Positions 1 through 8,372 of a stretch of DNA of 64,000 nucleotides are shown one piece after another; the first letter of the stretch is position 1, and each line of letters begins with the position of its first letter. The notes under the pieces are model-generated. The model worked only from the letters and a program-made list of their open reading frames with translations, did not search any database and was not told the DNA's origin. Origin of the DNA: Jiangella gansuensis DSM 44835 (GTDB lineage: Bacteria; Actinomycetota; Actinomycetes; Jiangellales; Jiangellaceae); contig NZ_KI911782.1 in assembly GCF_000515395.1 (NCBI RefSeq), forward strand, positions 2,788,606-2,852,605, read 5' to 3'. The position numbers and the translations under genes are program-made.

Positions 1-571
1 GGTAGGTGGCGCCGTCGGTGTTCTCGTTGTCGAACTCGTAGCCGGGCCCGCCGGAGCCGGTGCCGGTGGGGTCGCCGCACTGCAGGACCTTCAGGCTCTC
101 GGACGTCGTGAGCCGGTGGCACGTCGTGCCGTCGAAGTAGCCGGCGCTGGCGAGGTGGGCCAGCGAGTTGACGGTGCACGGCGCGGCGGCGTCGAGCTGG
201 ACAGTCACCGGCGAGCCGTTCAGCGTCAACGTGGCCGTGCCCGGCAGCGTCGCGGCGTCGACGGGAACGGCCGGCGTGCCGAGGTCGGGCACTGCGGAGG
301 TGCCGCTGGCGCGGTACTCGCAGCTGCCGGGTTCCGGGGCCTGCGTCGCCTCCGGATCGGAGTCGCTGCTGGCGGCGACGGTGTCGTCACCACCGCCGAA
401 CACGCCGGAGAAGTAGAGCGTGCCGGTCACCAGCGCGGCGACGGCCAGGACCGCCGCGACGGCCAGCCCGCCCGTGCGGCGGCGCTTGGCCTGCTCGGCC
501 CGCCGGGCCTGCTGACGCTCGTGCCTTTGCCGCGCGAGCTCACGCCGACGCTGCTTGGCGCTCTGGGCCAC
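1..571 (-). CDS. Membrane-anchored cyclophilin-type peptidyl-prolyl isomerase (3' part outside window)
   Basis: Cyclophilins catalyse cis-trans isomerisation of Xaa-Pro bonds; this one should act outside the membrane. The visible N-terminal part starts at a GTG preceded by GGGAGG. It has an Arg/Gln/Lys-rich cytoplasmic stretch of about 35 residues, one hydrophobic segment (AVAAVLAVAALVTGTLYF), an Asp/Ser/Pro linker, then the start of a cyclophilin domain (ATLTLNGSPVTVQLDAAAPC, later GYFDGTTCHR). The gene runs off the window at its 3' end, so the catalytic C-terminal half is not seen. It is divergent from the MBL hydrolase and hisS, the arrangement known for Rv2582 in M. tuberculosis. Identification is good; the precise substrate is unknown. 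Confidence 0.85.
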   Translation of the reverse strand, partial: MAQSAKQRRRELARQRHERQQARRAEQAKRRRTGGLAVAAVLAVAALVTGTLYFSGVFGGGDDTVAASSDSDPEATQAPEPGSCEYRASGTSAVPDLGTPAVPVDAATLPGTATLTLNGSPVTVQLDAAAPCTVNSLAHLASAGYFDGTTCHRLTTSESLKVLQCGDPTGTGSGGPGYEFDNENTDGATY

Positions 572-714
572 CTGCCATCCCTCCCGCTCGCTCCCGACGA
601 GACAAGGGGAGCGCCAGGCGCGCGCCCCCCGGTCCACAGTGCTGTGCGGAGACAGTCTAGGCAGTACAGCGCCGGAATCAGATAACGAGTTCGCGGCGAT
701 GATGGGGCCGCCGG

Positions 715-726
715 TAGCCTGCCGGA
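715..726 (+). promoter_or_regulatory. -10 element TAGCCT giving a probable leaderless transcript
   Basis: TAGCCT at 715-720 is followed by six bases and then the GTG start at 727. There is no Shine-Dalgarno sequence. This spacing is typical of actinobacterial leaderless promoters, with transcription starting at the start codon. It is inferred from spacing only. Confidence 0.5.
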
Positions 727-1401
727 GTGCTCCTCCTCGCCATCGCCGCTCCCGTCCTCGGCACCAACTGCTACATCGTGGCGCCCGACGACGCCGACGA
801 GTGTCTGCTCGTCGATCCCGGCATCGGCGTGGTCGAGCAGGTCGAGAAGGTCCTCGACGAGCGCGGTCTGCGCCCGGCCGGTGTGTTGGTCACCCACGGC
901 CACCTGGACCACACCTTCTCCCTGTCGCCGCTGTGCCAGCCCCGCGACCTGCCCGTCTACCTGCACGAACGCGATGTGTACCGGCTCTCGGACCCACTGG
1001 GGTCGCTCGGCCCCCAGCTCGCCTCGCAGTTCGCCGGCCTGGCCGCCGGCTGGGTGGTGCCACGCGACGTCCGGCCGTTCGACGGGGCCGAGGCCGCCGT
1101 CACCGTCGCCGGCGTCGAGCTGCGGGCCATCCACGCCCCAGGCCATACCGAGGGGTCGACGCTGTACCACGTTCCGGGCGCCGACCTCTGCTTCACCGGG
1201 GACGTTCTGTTCGCCGGCACCATCGGGCGTACCGATCTGCCCGGCGGCGACGACGCGCTGATGCTCGAGACCCGGCGGTGGCTGGCCTCGTCCGCCGCGG
1301 CCGGCGGGCTGCCGGACACCACCACCGTCCTGCCCGGGCACGGCGAGGCGTCGACGCTGGGGCAGGAGCGTGCCACCAACCCGTATCTCCGAGGACTCTG
1401 A
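727..1401 (+). CDS. MBL-fold hydrolase (glyoxalase II-like, Rv2581c family)
   Basis: A 224-residue metallo-beta-lactamase-fold hydrolase, of the glyoxalase II type that splits S-acyl-glutathione-like thioesters. The physiological thiol in actinobacteria may be mycothiol. The metal motif THGHLDHT lies at residues 56-63, followed by HAPGHTEGS near 137, the bridging Asp in FTGD near 159, and the last His in VLPGHGE near 206. All ligands of a dinuclear site are present. The GTG start lies directly after a -10 box. The stop codon abuts the GTG of hisS with no gap, so the two are probably cotranscribed and coupled. The neighbourhood matches Rv2581c-hisS. The exact substrate is not known. Confidence 0.85.
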   Translation: MLLLAIAAPVLGTNCYIVAPDDADECLLVDPGIGVVEQVEKVLDERGLRPAGVLVTHGHLDHTFSLSPLCQPRDLPVYLHERDVYRLSDPLGSLGPQLASQFAGLAAGWVVPRDVRPFDGAEAAVTVAGVELRAIHAPGHTEGSTLYHVPGADLCFTGDVLFAGTIGRTDLPGGDDALMLETRRWLASSAAAGGLPDTTTVLPGHGEASTLGQERATNPYLRGL

Positions 1402-2667
1402 GTGAATCAACCGATCTTCCGTGCCCCGCGGGGCACCTTCGACCTGGTGCCGCCGCGCGGCGAGGCGATGCTGGCGGTGCGCGAAGCGATGGCCGCACCG
1501 TTGCGCGGTGCCGGCTACGGCTACGTCGAGACGCCCAGCTTCGAGGAGACCAGCCTGTTCGCCCGCGGCGTGGGCGAGTCGACCGACATCGTCACGAAGG
1601 AGATGTACTCCTTCACCACCCGTGGTGGCGACGACGTCACCCTGCGGCCGGAGGGGACGGCACCGGTCCTGCGCGCGGTGCTCGAGAACGGCCTGCACCG
1701 CGGCGCGCTGCCGGTCAAGCTCTGGTACTCCGGCTCCTACTACCGCTACGAACGTCCGCAGAAGGGCCGTTACCGGCACTTCTCCCAGGTGGGCGCCGAG
1801 ATCCTCGGCACCGAGGACCCGGCCAGCGACGCCGAGCTCATCGTGCTGGCGGTCGACGCCTACCGCGCGCTGGGACTGACCGGGGTGCGGGTCCTGGTCA
1901 ACTCACTGGGCTCGAACGAGTCGCGCCCGGCCTATCGGGCGGCGCTGCAGGAGTACCTGCGCACGCTCGACATCGACGACGACACCCGACGACGCGTCGA
2001 GGTCAACCCGTTGCGGGTGCTGGACGACAAGCGGCCGGAGATCCAGAAGGCACTGGCCGAGGCACCGCTCATCACGGACTTCCTCTCGCCGGGTGATCGT
2101 GACCACCACGAGGCCGTTCGCTCGCTGCTGTCCGACGCCGGGGTGGAGTTCTCCGACGACCCCCGGCTGGTGCGCGGGCTGGACTACTACACGAGGACGC
2201 TGTTCGAGTTCGTCCACGACGGTCTCGGCTCGCAGTCGGCGGTGGGTGGCGGCGGGCGCTACGACGGCCTGTCCGAGCTGCTCGGCGGCCCCCGGCTGCC
2301 CGGTGTGGGCTGGGCGCTCGGCGCCGACCGGACGCTACTGGCGATGGAGGCGGAGGGGCTCCCGCTTCCCGGCCGTCCCGGCGTCGACGTGTACGCCGTC
2401 CCGCTGGGCGACGAGGCTGCCCGCCGTGCGTTCGGTCTGGTGACCTCGTTGCGCCGGACCGGGGTGGCCGCCGACGTGGCCACCGGCGGCCGTGGGCTCA
2501 AGGGCGCGATGAAGGCCGCTGACCGCAGCGGCGCGCGGTACGCCGTCGTCCTCGGGGCGCGCGATCTCGAAGAGGGCGTCGCCCAGGTCAAGGACCTGGG
2601 TTCGGGCGAACAGGAGCCGGTGGCGCTCGACCGGCTCGTCGAGCACGTGGCGGCGCTGCTGGCGTGA
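1402..2667 (+). CDS. hisS: Histidyl-tRNA synthetase
   Basis: Charges tRNA-His with histidine in the cytoplasm. The 421-residue length is normal for bacterial HisRS. Visible class II features are motif 2 around [19 protein letters not shown] (115-133), the histidine-binding signature RGLDYYTRT (258-266), GGGRYDGL (283-290) and motif 3 [10 protein letters not shown] (301-310). An anticodon-binding domain follows from about residue 325 ([12 protein letters not shown] onward). The GTG start immediately follows the MBL hydrolase stop, indicating translational coupling. All key residues are intact, so this is an ordinary essential gene. Confidence 0.97.
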   Translation: MNQPIFRAPRGTFDLVPPRGEAMLAVREAMAAPLRGAGYGYVETPSFEETSLFARGVGESTDIVTKEMYSFTTRGGDDVTLRPEGTAPVLRAVLENGLHRGALPVKLWYSGSYYRYERPQKGRYRHFSQVGAEILGTEDPASDAELIVLAVDAYRALGLTGVRVLVNSLGSNESRPAYRAALQEYLRTLDIDDDTRRRVEVNPLRVLDDKRPEIQKALAEAPLITDFLSPGDRDHHEAVRSLLSDAGVEFSDDPRLVRGLDYYTRTLFEFVHDGLGSQSAVGGGGRYDGLSELLGGPRLPGVGWALGADRTLLAMEAEGLPLPGRPGVDVYAVPLGDEAARRAFGLVTSLRRTGVAADVATGGRGLKGAMKAADRSGARYAVVLGARDLEEGVAQVKDLGSGEQEPVALDRLVEHVAALLA

Positions 2668-2668
2668 G

Positions 2669-2698
2669 TTGACATGCGGGCCGAACGAATGTTCGAAT
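2669..2698 (+). promoter_or_regulatory. Promoter overlapping a LexA box
   Basis: TTGACA at 2669-2674 is a perfect -35 hexamer. TCGAAT at 2693-2698 is a plausible -10 after an 18-base spacer. Transcription would begin about seven bases downstream, at 2705, which is exactly the ATG chosen for the radical SAM gene. The LexA palindrome occupies the spacer and the -10, so bound LexA would block polymerase. Confidence 0.6.
2681..2696. promoter_or_regulatory. SOS (LexA) operator
   Basis: The sequence CCGAAC-GAAT-GTTCGA matches 11 of 12 fixed positions of the actinobacterial SOS box TCGAAC-N4-GTTCGA; only the first base differs. It lies 9 bases upstream of the radical SAM ATG. I recall the M. tuberculosis homologue Rv2578c being listed among DNA-damage-responsive genes, but cannot check that here. 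Confidence 0.8.
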
Positions 2699-2704
2699 TG
2701 CGTC

Positions 2705-4231
2705 ATGCGCTGGGAAGGACAGGAGCTGGCCGTCGCCGACGGCGCGGCCCTGCCGGGTCTGCAGCGCATCGCCGGGCTGGTCCGCAGTGTGCGTACGCCG
2801 GAGTTCGAGGGCATCACCTTCCATGAGGTGACGGCCAGGTCGGCGCTGAACAAGGTGCCGGCGGCGTCGCAGGTGCCGTTCCGCTGGACGGTCAATCCGT
2901 ACCGCGGGTGCAGTCACGCCTGCGCGTACTGCCTGTCCGGTCATGCGCCCATCACCATGGCCGACGGCAGCGTGATTCCGCTCGCCCGGGTGCGAGCGGG
3001 GGACCAGGTGCTGGGCACCCGCAGCGACGGCGTCAGCAGGCGGCTGGTGCGCACCGAGGTGCTCGACCACTGGCGCACAGCCAAGGTCGCGTATCGCGTC
3101 GAGCTCGACGGCGGCACCTCCATCGTCGCCAGCGGCGAGCACCGCTTCCTGACCGCGAACGGCTGGAAGCACGTGGCGCCGGCGCCCGACGGCGAGCCGG
3201 CACGGCCGCACCTCACCACCACCGACCAACTCGTCGGCGTCCGCCGGGGCGTCGTGGGGGCGGTCGTCCGCGAGCACGAGCGGTTCACCGTGAGCTATGT
3301 GCGGCCCATGGACGCCACCCTGCCGATGTACGACATCACCACCGGCACCGGCGACTTCATCGCGCACGGGGTGGTGAGCCACAACTGCTTCGCCCGCAAC
3401 ACCCACACCTACCTCGACTTCGACGCCGGCGACGACTTCGACCGTCAGGTGGTGGTCAAGGTCAACCTCGCCGAGGTGCTGCGCCGAGAGGTCGCCCGCC
3501 GCTCCTGGAGCCGTGAGCACGTCGCCATGGGCACCAACACCGACCCGTACCAGCGGGCAGAGGGCCGCTACCGGCTGATGCCCGGCGTCATCGAGGCGCT
3601 GGCCGGTTCCGGCACGCCGTTCAGCATCCTCACCAAGGGCACCCTGCTGCGCCGCGACCTGCCGCTGCTGACCCGGGTGGCCGAGGACGTCGAGGTCGGC
3701 GTGGGTGTGTCGCTCGCGCTGCTCGATGACGGGCTGCACCGGTCGGTGGAGCCGGGGACGCCCACGCCGCGGGCCCGGCTCGACCTCATCCGCGCGGTCC
3801 GCGCCGCCGGGCTGCCGTGCACGGTGCTGATCGCTCCCGTCCTGCCGGCGCTCACCGATTCCGAGGAACACCTCGCCGCCCTGGTCGCCGCCTTGGCCGA
3901 CGCCGGCGCCACCGGGGTCAGCTACATCCCGCTGCATCTGCGCCCTGGCGCCCGCGAGTGGTATCTACGGTGGCTCGGCACGGAGCGGCCCGACCTGGTG
4001 CCCACCTATCAGCGGCTCTACCAGCGTGGCGCGTACGCCGACCAGCGCTACCGGCACTGGCTGAAAGCACGCATGGAGCCGCTGCTTCGCCGGCACGGCC
4101 TGCGTTCCCGCGACGACGAGCCCGACGAGCGCACCAGTCCGCTGCGGCGGCGCCGTTGGGGCACGCGCCTCACGGTCGGCGGCGATGCGCCCCTCGCCGG
4201 TCCCGCGGCCGCCCAGGACACCCTCTTCTGA
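2705..4231 (+). CDS. Intein-containing Rv2578c-family radical SAM protein
   Basis: Radical SAM enzyme of unknown reaction, probably linked to DNA damage because of its LexA box. I chose ATG 2705 (MRWEGQELAV), since the family starts this way and an upstream TTG at 2669 falls inside the promoter. The 508-residue precursor has the family block VNPYRGCSHACAY, then a 152-residue intein at residues 76-227, then CFARNTHTYLDFDAG. After splicing, 356 residues remain, the usual length, with a restored CxxxCxxC cluster motif (C69, C73 and the Cys after the intein). Conserved downstream blocks include GTNTDPYQRAEGRYRLMPG and ILTKGTLLRRD. The C-terminus ends in DTLF, as in homologues. An unspliced precursor should not hold a normal 4Fe-4S cluster. 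Confidence 0.92.
   Translation: MRWEGQELAVADGAALPGLQRIAGLVRSVRTPEFEGITFHEVTARSALNKVPAASQVPFRWTVNPYRGCSHACAYCLSGHAPITMADGSVIPLARVRAGDQVLGTRSDGVSRRLVRTEVLDHWRTAKVAYRVELDGGTSIVASGEHRFLTANGWKHVAPAPDGEPARPHLTTTDQLVGVRRGVVGAVVREHERFTVSYVRPMDATLPMYDITTGTGDFIAHGVVSHNCFARNTHTYLDFDAGDDFDRQVVVKVNLAEVLRREVARRSWSREHVAMGTNTDPYQRAEGRYRLMPGVIEALAGSGTPFSILTKGTLLRRDLPLLTRVAEDVEVGVGVSLALLDDGLHRSVEPGTPTPRARLDLIRAVRAAGLPCTVLIAPVLPALTDSEEHLAALVAALADAGATGVSYIPLHLRPGAREWYLRWLGTERPDLVPTYQRLYQRGAYADQRYRHWLKARMEPLLRRHGLRSRDDEPDERTSPLRRRRWGTRLTVGGDAPLAGPAAAQDTLF
2930..3385 (+). other. Mini-intein within the radical SAM gene
   Basis: The 152-residue segment begins with Cys (CLSGHAPITMADGSVI, block A). It contains a block B-like region around VASGEHRFLT, a block F-like LPMYDITTGTGDF, and ends in VVSHN before a Cys extein residue (block G). 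The penultimate His, terminal Asn and +1 Cys are the standard splicing residues. It is too short for a LAGLIDADG homing endonuclease and none is visible, so it is a mini-intein. The insertion point is immediately before the third cysteine of CxxxCxxC. Confidence 0.93.
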
Positions 4232-4247
4232 TCGCACTATCCCGGAA

Positions 4248-4323
4248 ATGATCACGTTCGGCATGGGTGCACCCGCTGCACCAGGAATGCTTGCCTGGTG
4301 AAGCGGGAACTCGCCCAGGGTGT
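4248..4323 (+). repeat. Dispersed palindromic repeat, copy R1
   Basis: It starts with ATGATCACG and contains CATGGGTG, then a hairpin. The left arm is CCCGCTGCACCAGG (4272-4285), the loop AATGCTTG, and the right arm CCTGGTGAAGCGGG (4294-4307), pairing at 13 of 14 positions. It is related to R2-R5 in this window. It lies between the radical SAM gene and aspS and faces R2, which lies on the other side of aspS in inverted orientation. Confidence 0.85.
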
Positions 4324-4458
4324 CACTGGCTGGGCGCGCCGGCACCGCCGCATCGTCCCGCCAGGGGGAATCACCTCGCACCCGCGCGAGCGCGTTACGT
4401 AGGATCGCTGGGTCACGCGCGTATCGCGACGCCACCGACCGATCCGAGAGGAACATCC

Positions 4459-6219
4459 GTGCTCCGCACCCACGAGGCCGGCACCTTGCGCGCCGGCCAC
4501 GCCGGCCAGACCGTCACCCTCACCGGCTGGGTGGCCCGCCGTCGCGATCACGGGGGAGTGGCGTTCCTGGATCTTCGTGATGTGTCGGGTGTGGCGCAGG
4601 TGGTGGTGCGGGACGAAGAGGTGGCGCACGAGCTGCGCAACGAGTACTGCATCAAGGTCACCGGCCAGGTCGGGCGGCGCCCGGTGGGGAACGAGAACCC
4701 AAACCTGCCGACCGGTGAGATCGAGGTCGTCGCCGACGATGTCGAGGTGCTCAGCGAGGCCGAGCCGCTGCCGTTCCAGATCGACGAGCACGTCGACGTC
4801 GGCGAGGAGGTACGGCTCAAGTATCGCTACCTCGACCTGCGCCGCAGCGGCCCGGCCGCAGCGATCCGGTTGCGCAGCGATATCAACCGGGCCGCCCGCG
4901 ACGTGCTGCTGTCCGAGGGCTTCGTCGAGGTCGAGACGCCGACGCTGACCCGCTCCACGCCGGAGGGCGCCCGTGACTTCCTGGTGCCGGCCCGGCTGCG
5001 CCCCGGCTCCTGGTATGCGCTGCCGCAGTCGCCGCAGCTGTTCAAACAGCTGCTCATGGTGGCCGGGTTGGAGCGATACTTCCAGATCGCGCGGTGCTAC
5101 CGCGACGAGGACTTCCGTGCCGACCGGCAGCCGGAGTTCACCCAGCTCGACATCGAGATGAGCTTCGTCGAGCAGGACGACGTCATCGCGCTGGCCGAGC
5201 GGGTGCTCACGGCACTGTGGGCGTTGGTCGGTCACCAGATCACCACGCCGATCCCGCGGATGACCTACCTCGACGCCATGGACCGCTTCGGCTCGGACAA
5301 GCCGGACCTGCGGTTCGGTCAGGAGCTCACCGAGGTCACCGAGCACTTCGCGAACACCGGGTTCAGGGTCTTCCAGGCGCAGTACGTGGGTGCCGTGGTC
5401 TACCCTGGCGGCGCATCGCAGACCCGCAAGGAGCTCGACGGCTGGCAGGACTGGGCCAAGGCCCGCGGCGCCCGCGGCCTGGCCTATGTGCTGGTCGGCT
5501 CCGACGGCGAACTGTCCGGCCCGGTTGCCAAGAACCTGTCCGACGACGAGAAGGCCGGCCTGCCGAAGCTGGTCGGCGCCGTGCCGGGCGACGCGATCTT
5601 CTTCGCCGCCGGCGCTCGTCGCGGGTCGCAGGCGCTACTGGGCGCGGCCCGGCTCGAGATCGGCCGCCGCGCCGGGCTGATCGACGAGTCCGCGTGGTCG
5701 TTCACCTGGGTGGTCGACTCGCCACTGTTCGAGCCGGCCGCCGAGACCGACGACGTCGCCGTCGGCTCCGGGGCGTGGACGGCGGTGCACCACGCGTTCA
5801 CCTCGCCGAAGCCGGAGTCGCTCGACACCTTCGACACCGACCCGGGCAGCGCGCTGGCCTACGCCTACGACATCGTCTGCAACGGCAACGAGATCGGCGG
5901 CGGGTCCATCCGTATCCACCGCCGCGACGTGCAGGAGCGGGTGTTCCAGGTGATGGGCCTCGGGCCGGAGGAAGCGCAGGAGAAGTTCGGCTTCCTGCTC
6001 GACGCGTTCAAGTACGGCGCCCCGCCGCACGGCGGCATCGCGTTCGGCTGGGACCGCATCGCCGCGCTGTTGGCCGGATCGGACTCCATTCGCGACGTCA
6101 TCGCCTTCCCGAAGACCGGTGGCGGCTACGACCCGCTGACGGCGGCACCCGCGCCCATCACCGCGCAGCAGCGCAAGGAGGCCGGCATCGACGCCGTTGC
6201 GGAGCAGCCGCCGGCCTGA
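4459..6219 (+). CDS. aspS: Aspartyl-tRNA synthetase
   Basis: Charges tRNA-Asp, and possibly tRNA-Asn as in other actinobacteria with a non-discriminating enzyme; that is not testable here. The 586-residue bacterial-type protein has an N-terminal OB-fold anticodon domain ([18 protein letters not shown]), class II motif 2 with [20 protein letters not shown], a GAD-type insert between about 290 and 420, and motif 3 [15 protein letters not shown] near the C-terminus. The GTG at 4459, preceded by GAGAGGAAC, gives the family N-terminus; in-frame upstream codons run back into repeat R1. The gene is bracketed by inverted repeats R1 and R2. The order is conserved with Rv2572c. Confidence 0.96.
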   Translation: MLRTHEAGTLRAGHAGQTVTLTGWVARRRDHGGVAFLDLRDVSGVAQVVVRDEEVAHELRNEYCIKVTGQVGRRPVGNENPNLPTGEIEVVADDVEVLSEAEPLPFQIDEHVDVGEEVRLKYRYLDLRRSGPAAAIRLRSDINRAARDVLLSEGFVEVETPTLTRSTPEGARDFLVPARLRPGSWYALPQSPQLFKQLLMVAGLERYFQIARCYRDEDFRADRQPEFTQLDIEMSFVEQDDVIALAERVLTALWALVGHQITTPIPRMTYLDAMDRFGSDKPDLRFGQELTEVTEHFANTGFRVFQAQYVGAVVYPGGASQTRKELDGWQDWAKARGARGLAYVLVGSDGELSGPVAKNLSDDEKAGLPKLVGAVPGDAIFFAAGARRGSQALLGAARLEIGRRAGLIDESAWSFTWVVDSPLFEPAAETDDVAVGSGAWTAVHHAFTSPKPESLDTFDTDPGSALAYAYDIVCNGNEIGGGSIRIHRRDVQERVFQVMGLGPEEAQEKFGFLLDAFKYGAPPHGGIAFGWDRIAALLAGSDSIRDVIAFPKTGGGYDPLTAAPAPITAQQRKEAGIDAVAEQPPA

Positions 6220-6233
6220 CGCCGACCCTCGGT

Positions 6234-6299
6234 GTGCACCCGCTCCACCAGGCATGCATGCGTGGTGGAGCGGGTGCACCCATGCCGAACGTGATCATT
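6234..6299 (-). repeat. Dispersed palindromic repeat, copy R2 (inverted)
   Basis: Read on the minus strand it begins ATGATCACGTTCGGCATGGG, the same block as R1. It contains a perfect 17-bp stem (6234-6250 with 6263-6279) around a 12-base loop. It starts 14 bases after the aspS stop, so it probably also works as a terminator. Confidence 0.85.
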
Positions 6300-6311
6300 T
6301 TCGAAGGGGCG

Positions 6312-6332
6312 ATGGAAATTACGTTGCGCTGA
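6312..6332 (+). CDS. Possible short upstream ORF in the ABC-F leader
   Basis: The sequence ATG GAA ATT ACG TTG CGC TGA encodes MEITLR and is preceded by AAGGGGC. It lies 110 bases upstream of the ABC-F start, in a leader with a weak hairpin (AGCCCGC near 6393 and GCGGGCT near 6410). Translated leaders often control ABC-F genes, but nothing here proves translation. This is a low-confidence candidate. Confidence 0.2.
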   Translation: MEITLR

Positions 6333-6442
6333 CCGGACGGGCACTGAGAGAATCGTCAGCGATGTGATCTGACGCGTGACTCCAGCCCGCGACCGAGGTG
6401 TGTACCCGGCGGGCTTCCATCGATCCTCGTCGAGGTCGTCAC

Positions 6443-8080
6443 GTGTCTCTTCTCTCTGTTCGCGCACTGTCCATCGCCTATGCCGGCCGTCAGGTTCTCG
6501 ATGGTGTCAGCTATGACGCCGGCCCAGGGGAGCGGCTGGGCATCGTCGGCGAGAACGGGGTCGGGAAGTCGACGCTGCTGCGGCTGTCCGCCGGAGCCGA
6601 AGCACCCGATTCCGGCACCGTCGAGCGGCGCGGCAGCCTCGGCCACCTCACCCAGGAGCCGGACCTGCCGGCCGGGATGACGGTCGACGGCGCCGTCGAC
6701 GCCGCGCTGGCGGATTTCCGCGACATGGAGCAGCGCATGCGCGCCGCCGAGGCGAAGCTCGCCGACGGCGATCAGTCGGTGCTGGACGCCTACGGTGATC
6801 TGCTCGCGGAGTACGAGTTGCGCGACGGGTGGTCCGCCGATGCCCGCGCGGCCCGGGCGCTGGGCGGGCTGGGACTGGGCGACGTCGCGGGGGACCGGTC
6901 GGTCGACACCCTGTCCGGTGGGCAGCGCTCCCGGCTGGCGCTGGCGCTCGCGCTGGTCGAGGCGCCGGACGTCCTGCTGCTGGACGAGCCGACCAACCAT
7001 CTCGACGACGACGCGATCGCCTTCCTCGAGGAGTCGTTGCGCGGTTACCGGGGCGCCGTCGTCATCGTGTCGCACGACCGCGCGTTCCTGGACGGTGTCG
7101 CCACGTCGGTTCTCGACCTGGACCCGGTGCTGACGGTGGAGCGCGACGGCACCCCGCACGTCGGGCCGGCGCGCTACACCGGCGCCTACACCGACTACCT
7201 GGCGGGCAAGGCGGCCGCACGCGTGCGGTGGGAGCAGGCCTACGCCACCTGGTCCGACGACGTCGATGAGGCGCGCGCCGCGATCAAACAGGACGCCCGC
7301 CGGATCGGCCACGAAGGCCGGGGCCGGCGCGACAACGACAAGTTCGTCGCCCATTTCCTCAGCCAGAAGGTCGACGCGGCGGTGTCACGGCGGGTGCGGG
7401 ACGCGGAGAACCGACTGCGCCGGCTCGAGGAGTTGCGCATCCCCAAACCGCCGCGGCTGCTCCGGTTCGACGCGGTGCTGGGCGCGGACGTTCCCGACGG
7501 CGTGTTGATCGCGGTGCGCGAGGCCACGGTTCCGGGCCGCATCACGGCCCGCGCGTTCGACCTCACCGCCGACACCCGGTTGATGATCACCGGCCGCAAC
7601 GGTTCGGGGAAGTCGTCGCTGCTGGCGATGCTGGCCGGCGAGCTGGAGCCGAAGAGCGGCGAGGTGTCGCGTTCGCGCCGGTTGCGGATCGGCTGGTTGC
7701 CGCAGACCGGGAGCTTCCCGGACCCGTCGCTCACCGCGGTGCAGGCTTTCGCCGCGGGCCGTCCCGGCCCGCCGGAGGAATACCAGGCCGAGCTGGCCGG
7801 TCTCGGCCTGCTGCCCGGCCCGGCGCTCGCCACACCGGTGGGGCGGCTCTCGGTCGGCCAGCAGCGGCGGCTGGCCCTCGCCCGGCTGCTGGTGAGCCGC
7901 CCGCAGGTGCTTCTGCTGGACGAGCCCACCAACCACCTGTCGCTGGGTCTGGTCGAGGAGCTCGAGGCCGCCGTCGACGCGTCCGGGCTGGCCGTCGTCG
8001 TCGTCACCCACGACCGGTGGGCGCGACGGCGCTGGCAGGGCGAGACCGCCGTCGTCGTGAACGGCGAGCTGCGGACGTAA
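6443..8080 (+). CDS. ABC-F ribosome-protection-type ATPase
   Basis: Cytoplasmic protein with two ABC ATPase domains and no membrane segments, the ABC-F layout. Such proteins act on the ribosome and many dislodge macrolide, lincosamide or streptogramin drugs. The first domain has Walker A GENGVGKST (about 36-44), signature LSGGQRSRLALALAL (about 156) and LLLDEPTNHLDDD. The interdomain linker is rich in Arg, Lys and Glu. The second has Walker A GRNGSGKSS (about 383), a variant signature LSVGQQRRLALARLL and LLLDEPTNHLSL. The GTG start at 6443 gives 545 residues. Its position next to an Erm gene supports an antibiotic-resistance role over a housekeeping EttA-like role. Drug spectrum cannot be read from sequence. 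Confidence 0.9.
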   Translation: MSLLSVRALSIAYAGRQVLDGVSYDAGPGERLGIVGENGVGKSTLLRLSAGAEAPDSGTVERRGSLGHLTQEPDLPAGMTVDGAVDAALADFRDMEQRMRAAEAKLADGDQSVLDAYGDLLAEYELRDGWSADARAARALGGLGLGDVAGDRSVDTLSGGQRSRLALALALVEAPDVLLLDEPTNHLDDDAIAFLEESLRGYRGAVVIVSHDRAFLDGVATSVLDLDPVLTVERDGTPHVGPARYTGAYTDYLAGKAAARVRWEQAYATWSDDVDEARAAIKQDARRIGHEGRGRRDNDKFVAHFLSQKVDAAVSRRVRDAENRLRRLEELRIPKPPRLLRFDAVLGADVPDGVLIAVREATVPGRITARAFDLTADTRLMITGRNGSGKSSLLAMLAGELEPKSGEVSRSRRLRIGWLPQTGSFPDPSLTAVQAFAAGRPGPPEEYQAELAGLGLLPGPALATPVGRLSVGQQRRLALARLLVSRPQVLLLDEPTNHLSLGLVEELEAAVDASGLAVVVVTHDRWARRRWQGETAVVVNGELRT

Positions 8081-8114
8081 TCGGCCACGGCCCGCGACGC
8101 GGCAGAAACCCGAT

Positions 8115-8143
8115 GGTGCCCGCGTGGGGCACCCCGATACAAT
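8115..8143 (+). promoter_or_regulatory. Promoter of the erm leader with inverted repeat
   Basis: TACAAT at 8138-8143 is a good -10, seven bases before the leader-peptide ATG at 8151, implying a leaderless mRNA. A perfect 7-bp inverted repeat, GGTGCCC (8115-8121) and GGGCACC (8127-8133), lies directly upstream. It may be an operator or the ABC-F terminator. I see no strong -35, which fits dependence on an activator; WhiB7 is a known candidate for such genes. Confidence 0.5.
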
Positions 8144-8150
8144 GCGGGGC

Positions 8151-8213
8151 ATGGGAGCGATAGGTATTGCCGCTGTGGCGTTCTGGCGGCCCCGCCTCGA
8201 CGTCACGGCGTAA
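8151..8213 (+). CDS. Leader peptide upstream of erm
   Basis: This 20-residue ORF starts MGAIGIAAVAFW and ends RPRLDVTA, stopping at TAA 8211-8213. It is hydrophobic up to a Trp, then carries Arg-Pro-Arg, a +x+ arrangement of the kind known to arrest macrolide-bound ribosomes in some Erm leader peptides. It begins seven bases after a -10 box. About 160 bases of potentially structured RNA separate it from erm. Translation and arrest are inferences. Confidence 0.6.
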   Translation: MGAIGIAAVAFWRPRLDVTA

Positions 8214-8372
8214 CCCCGTTCTTCACCGGCTGAGTCCGACGCGTTCCGCGTCGCCGCCGGTTCGCGGGAGCACGCCGCAGCCGCCCGTCCCTCAGTGACA
8301 CCACCTGAGGCGACGGCGCGGCTCTTCAGCGTTCACTGACGACTCCCGCACCCCGATTGGTCGTGATGGCCG
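8214..8372 (+). promoter_or_regulatory. Probable attenuation region between leader peptide and erm
   Basis: Hairpin 1 spans 8225-8261, with ACCGGC pairing to GCCGGT outside and GACGCG to CGCGTC inside. Downstream, CCTCAG (8290-8295) can pair with CTGAGG (8305-8310). The overlapping TCAGTGA (8292-8298) can instead pair with TCACTGA (8333-8339). These alternatives are mutually exclusive, as expected for translational or transcriptional attenuation. No folding calculation was made. Confidence 0.45.

Noticed and set aside
2669-2704. TTG start for the radical SAM gene with a Cys-rich N-terminal extension
   Set aside because: The extension is encoded by the promoter and SOS box, and homologues start at MRW.
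4459-6219. The repeats around aspS as insertion-sequence ends
   Set aside because: There is no transposase, no target-site duplication was seen, and aspS is a normal gene in its conserved place. The copies look like palindromic intergenic repeats.
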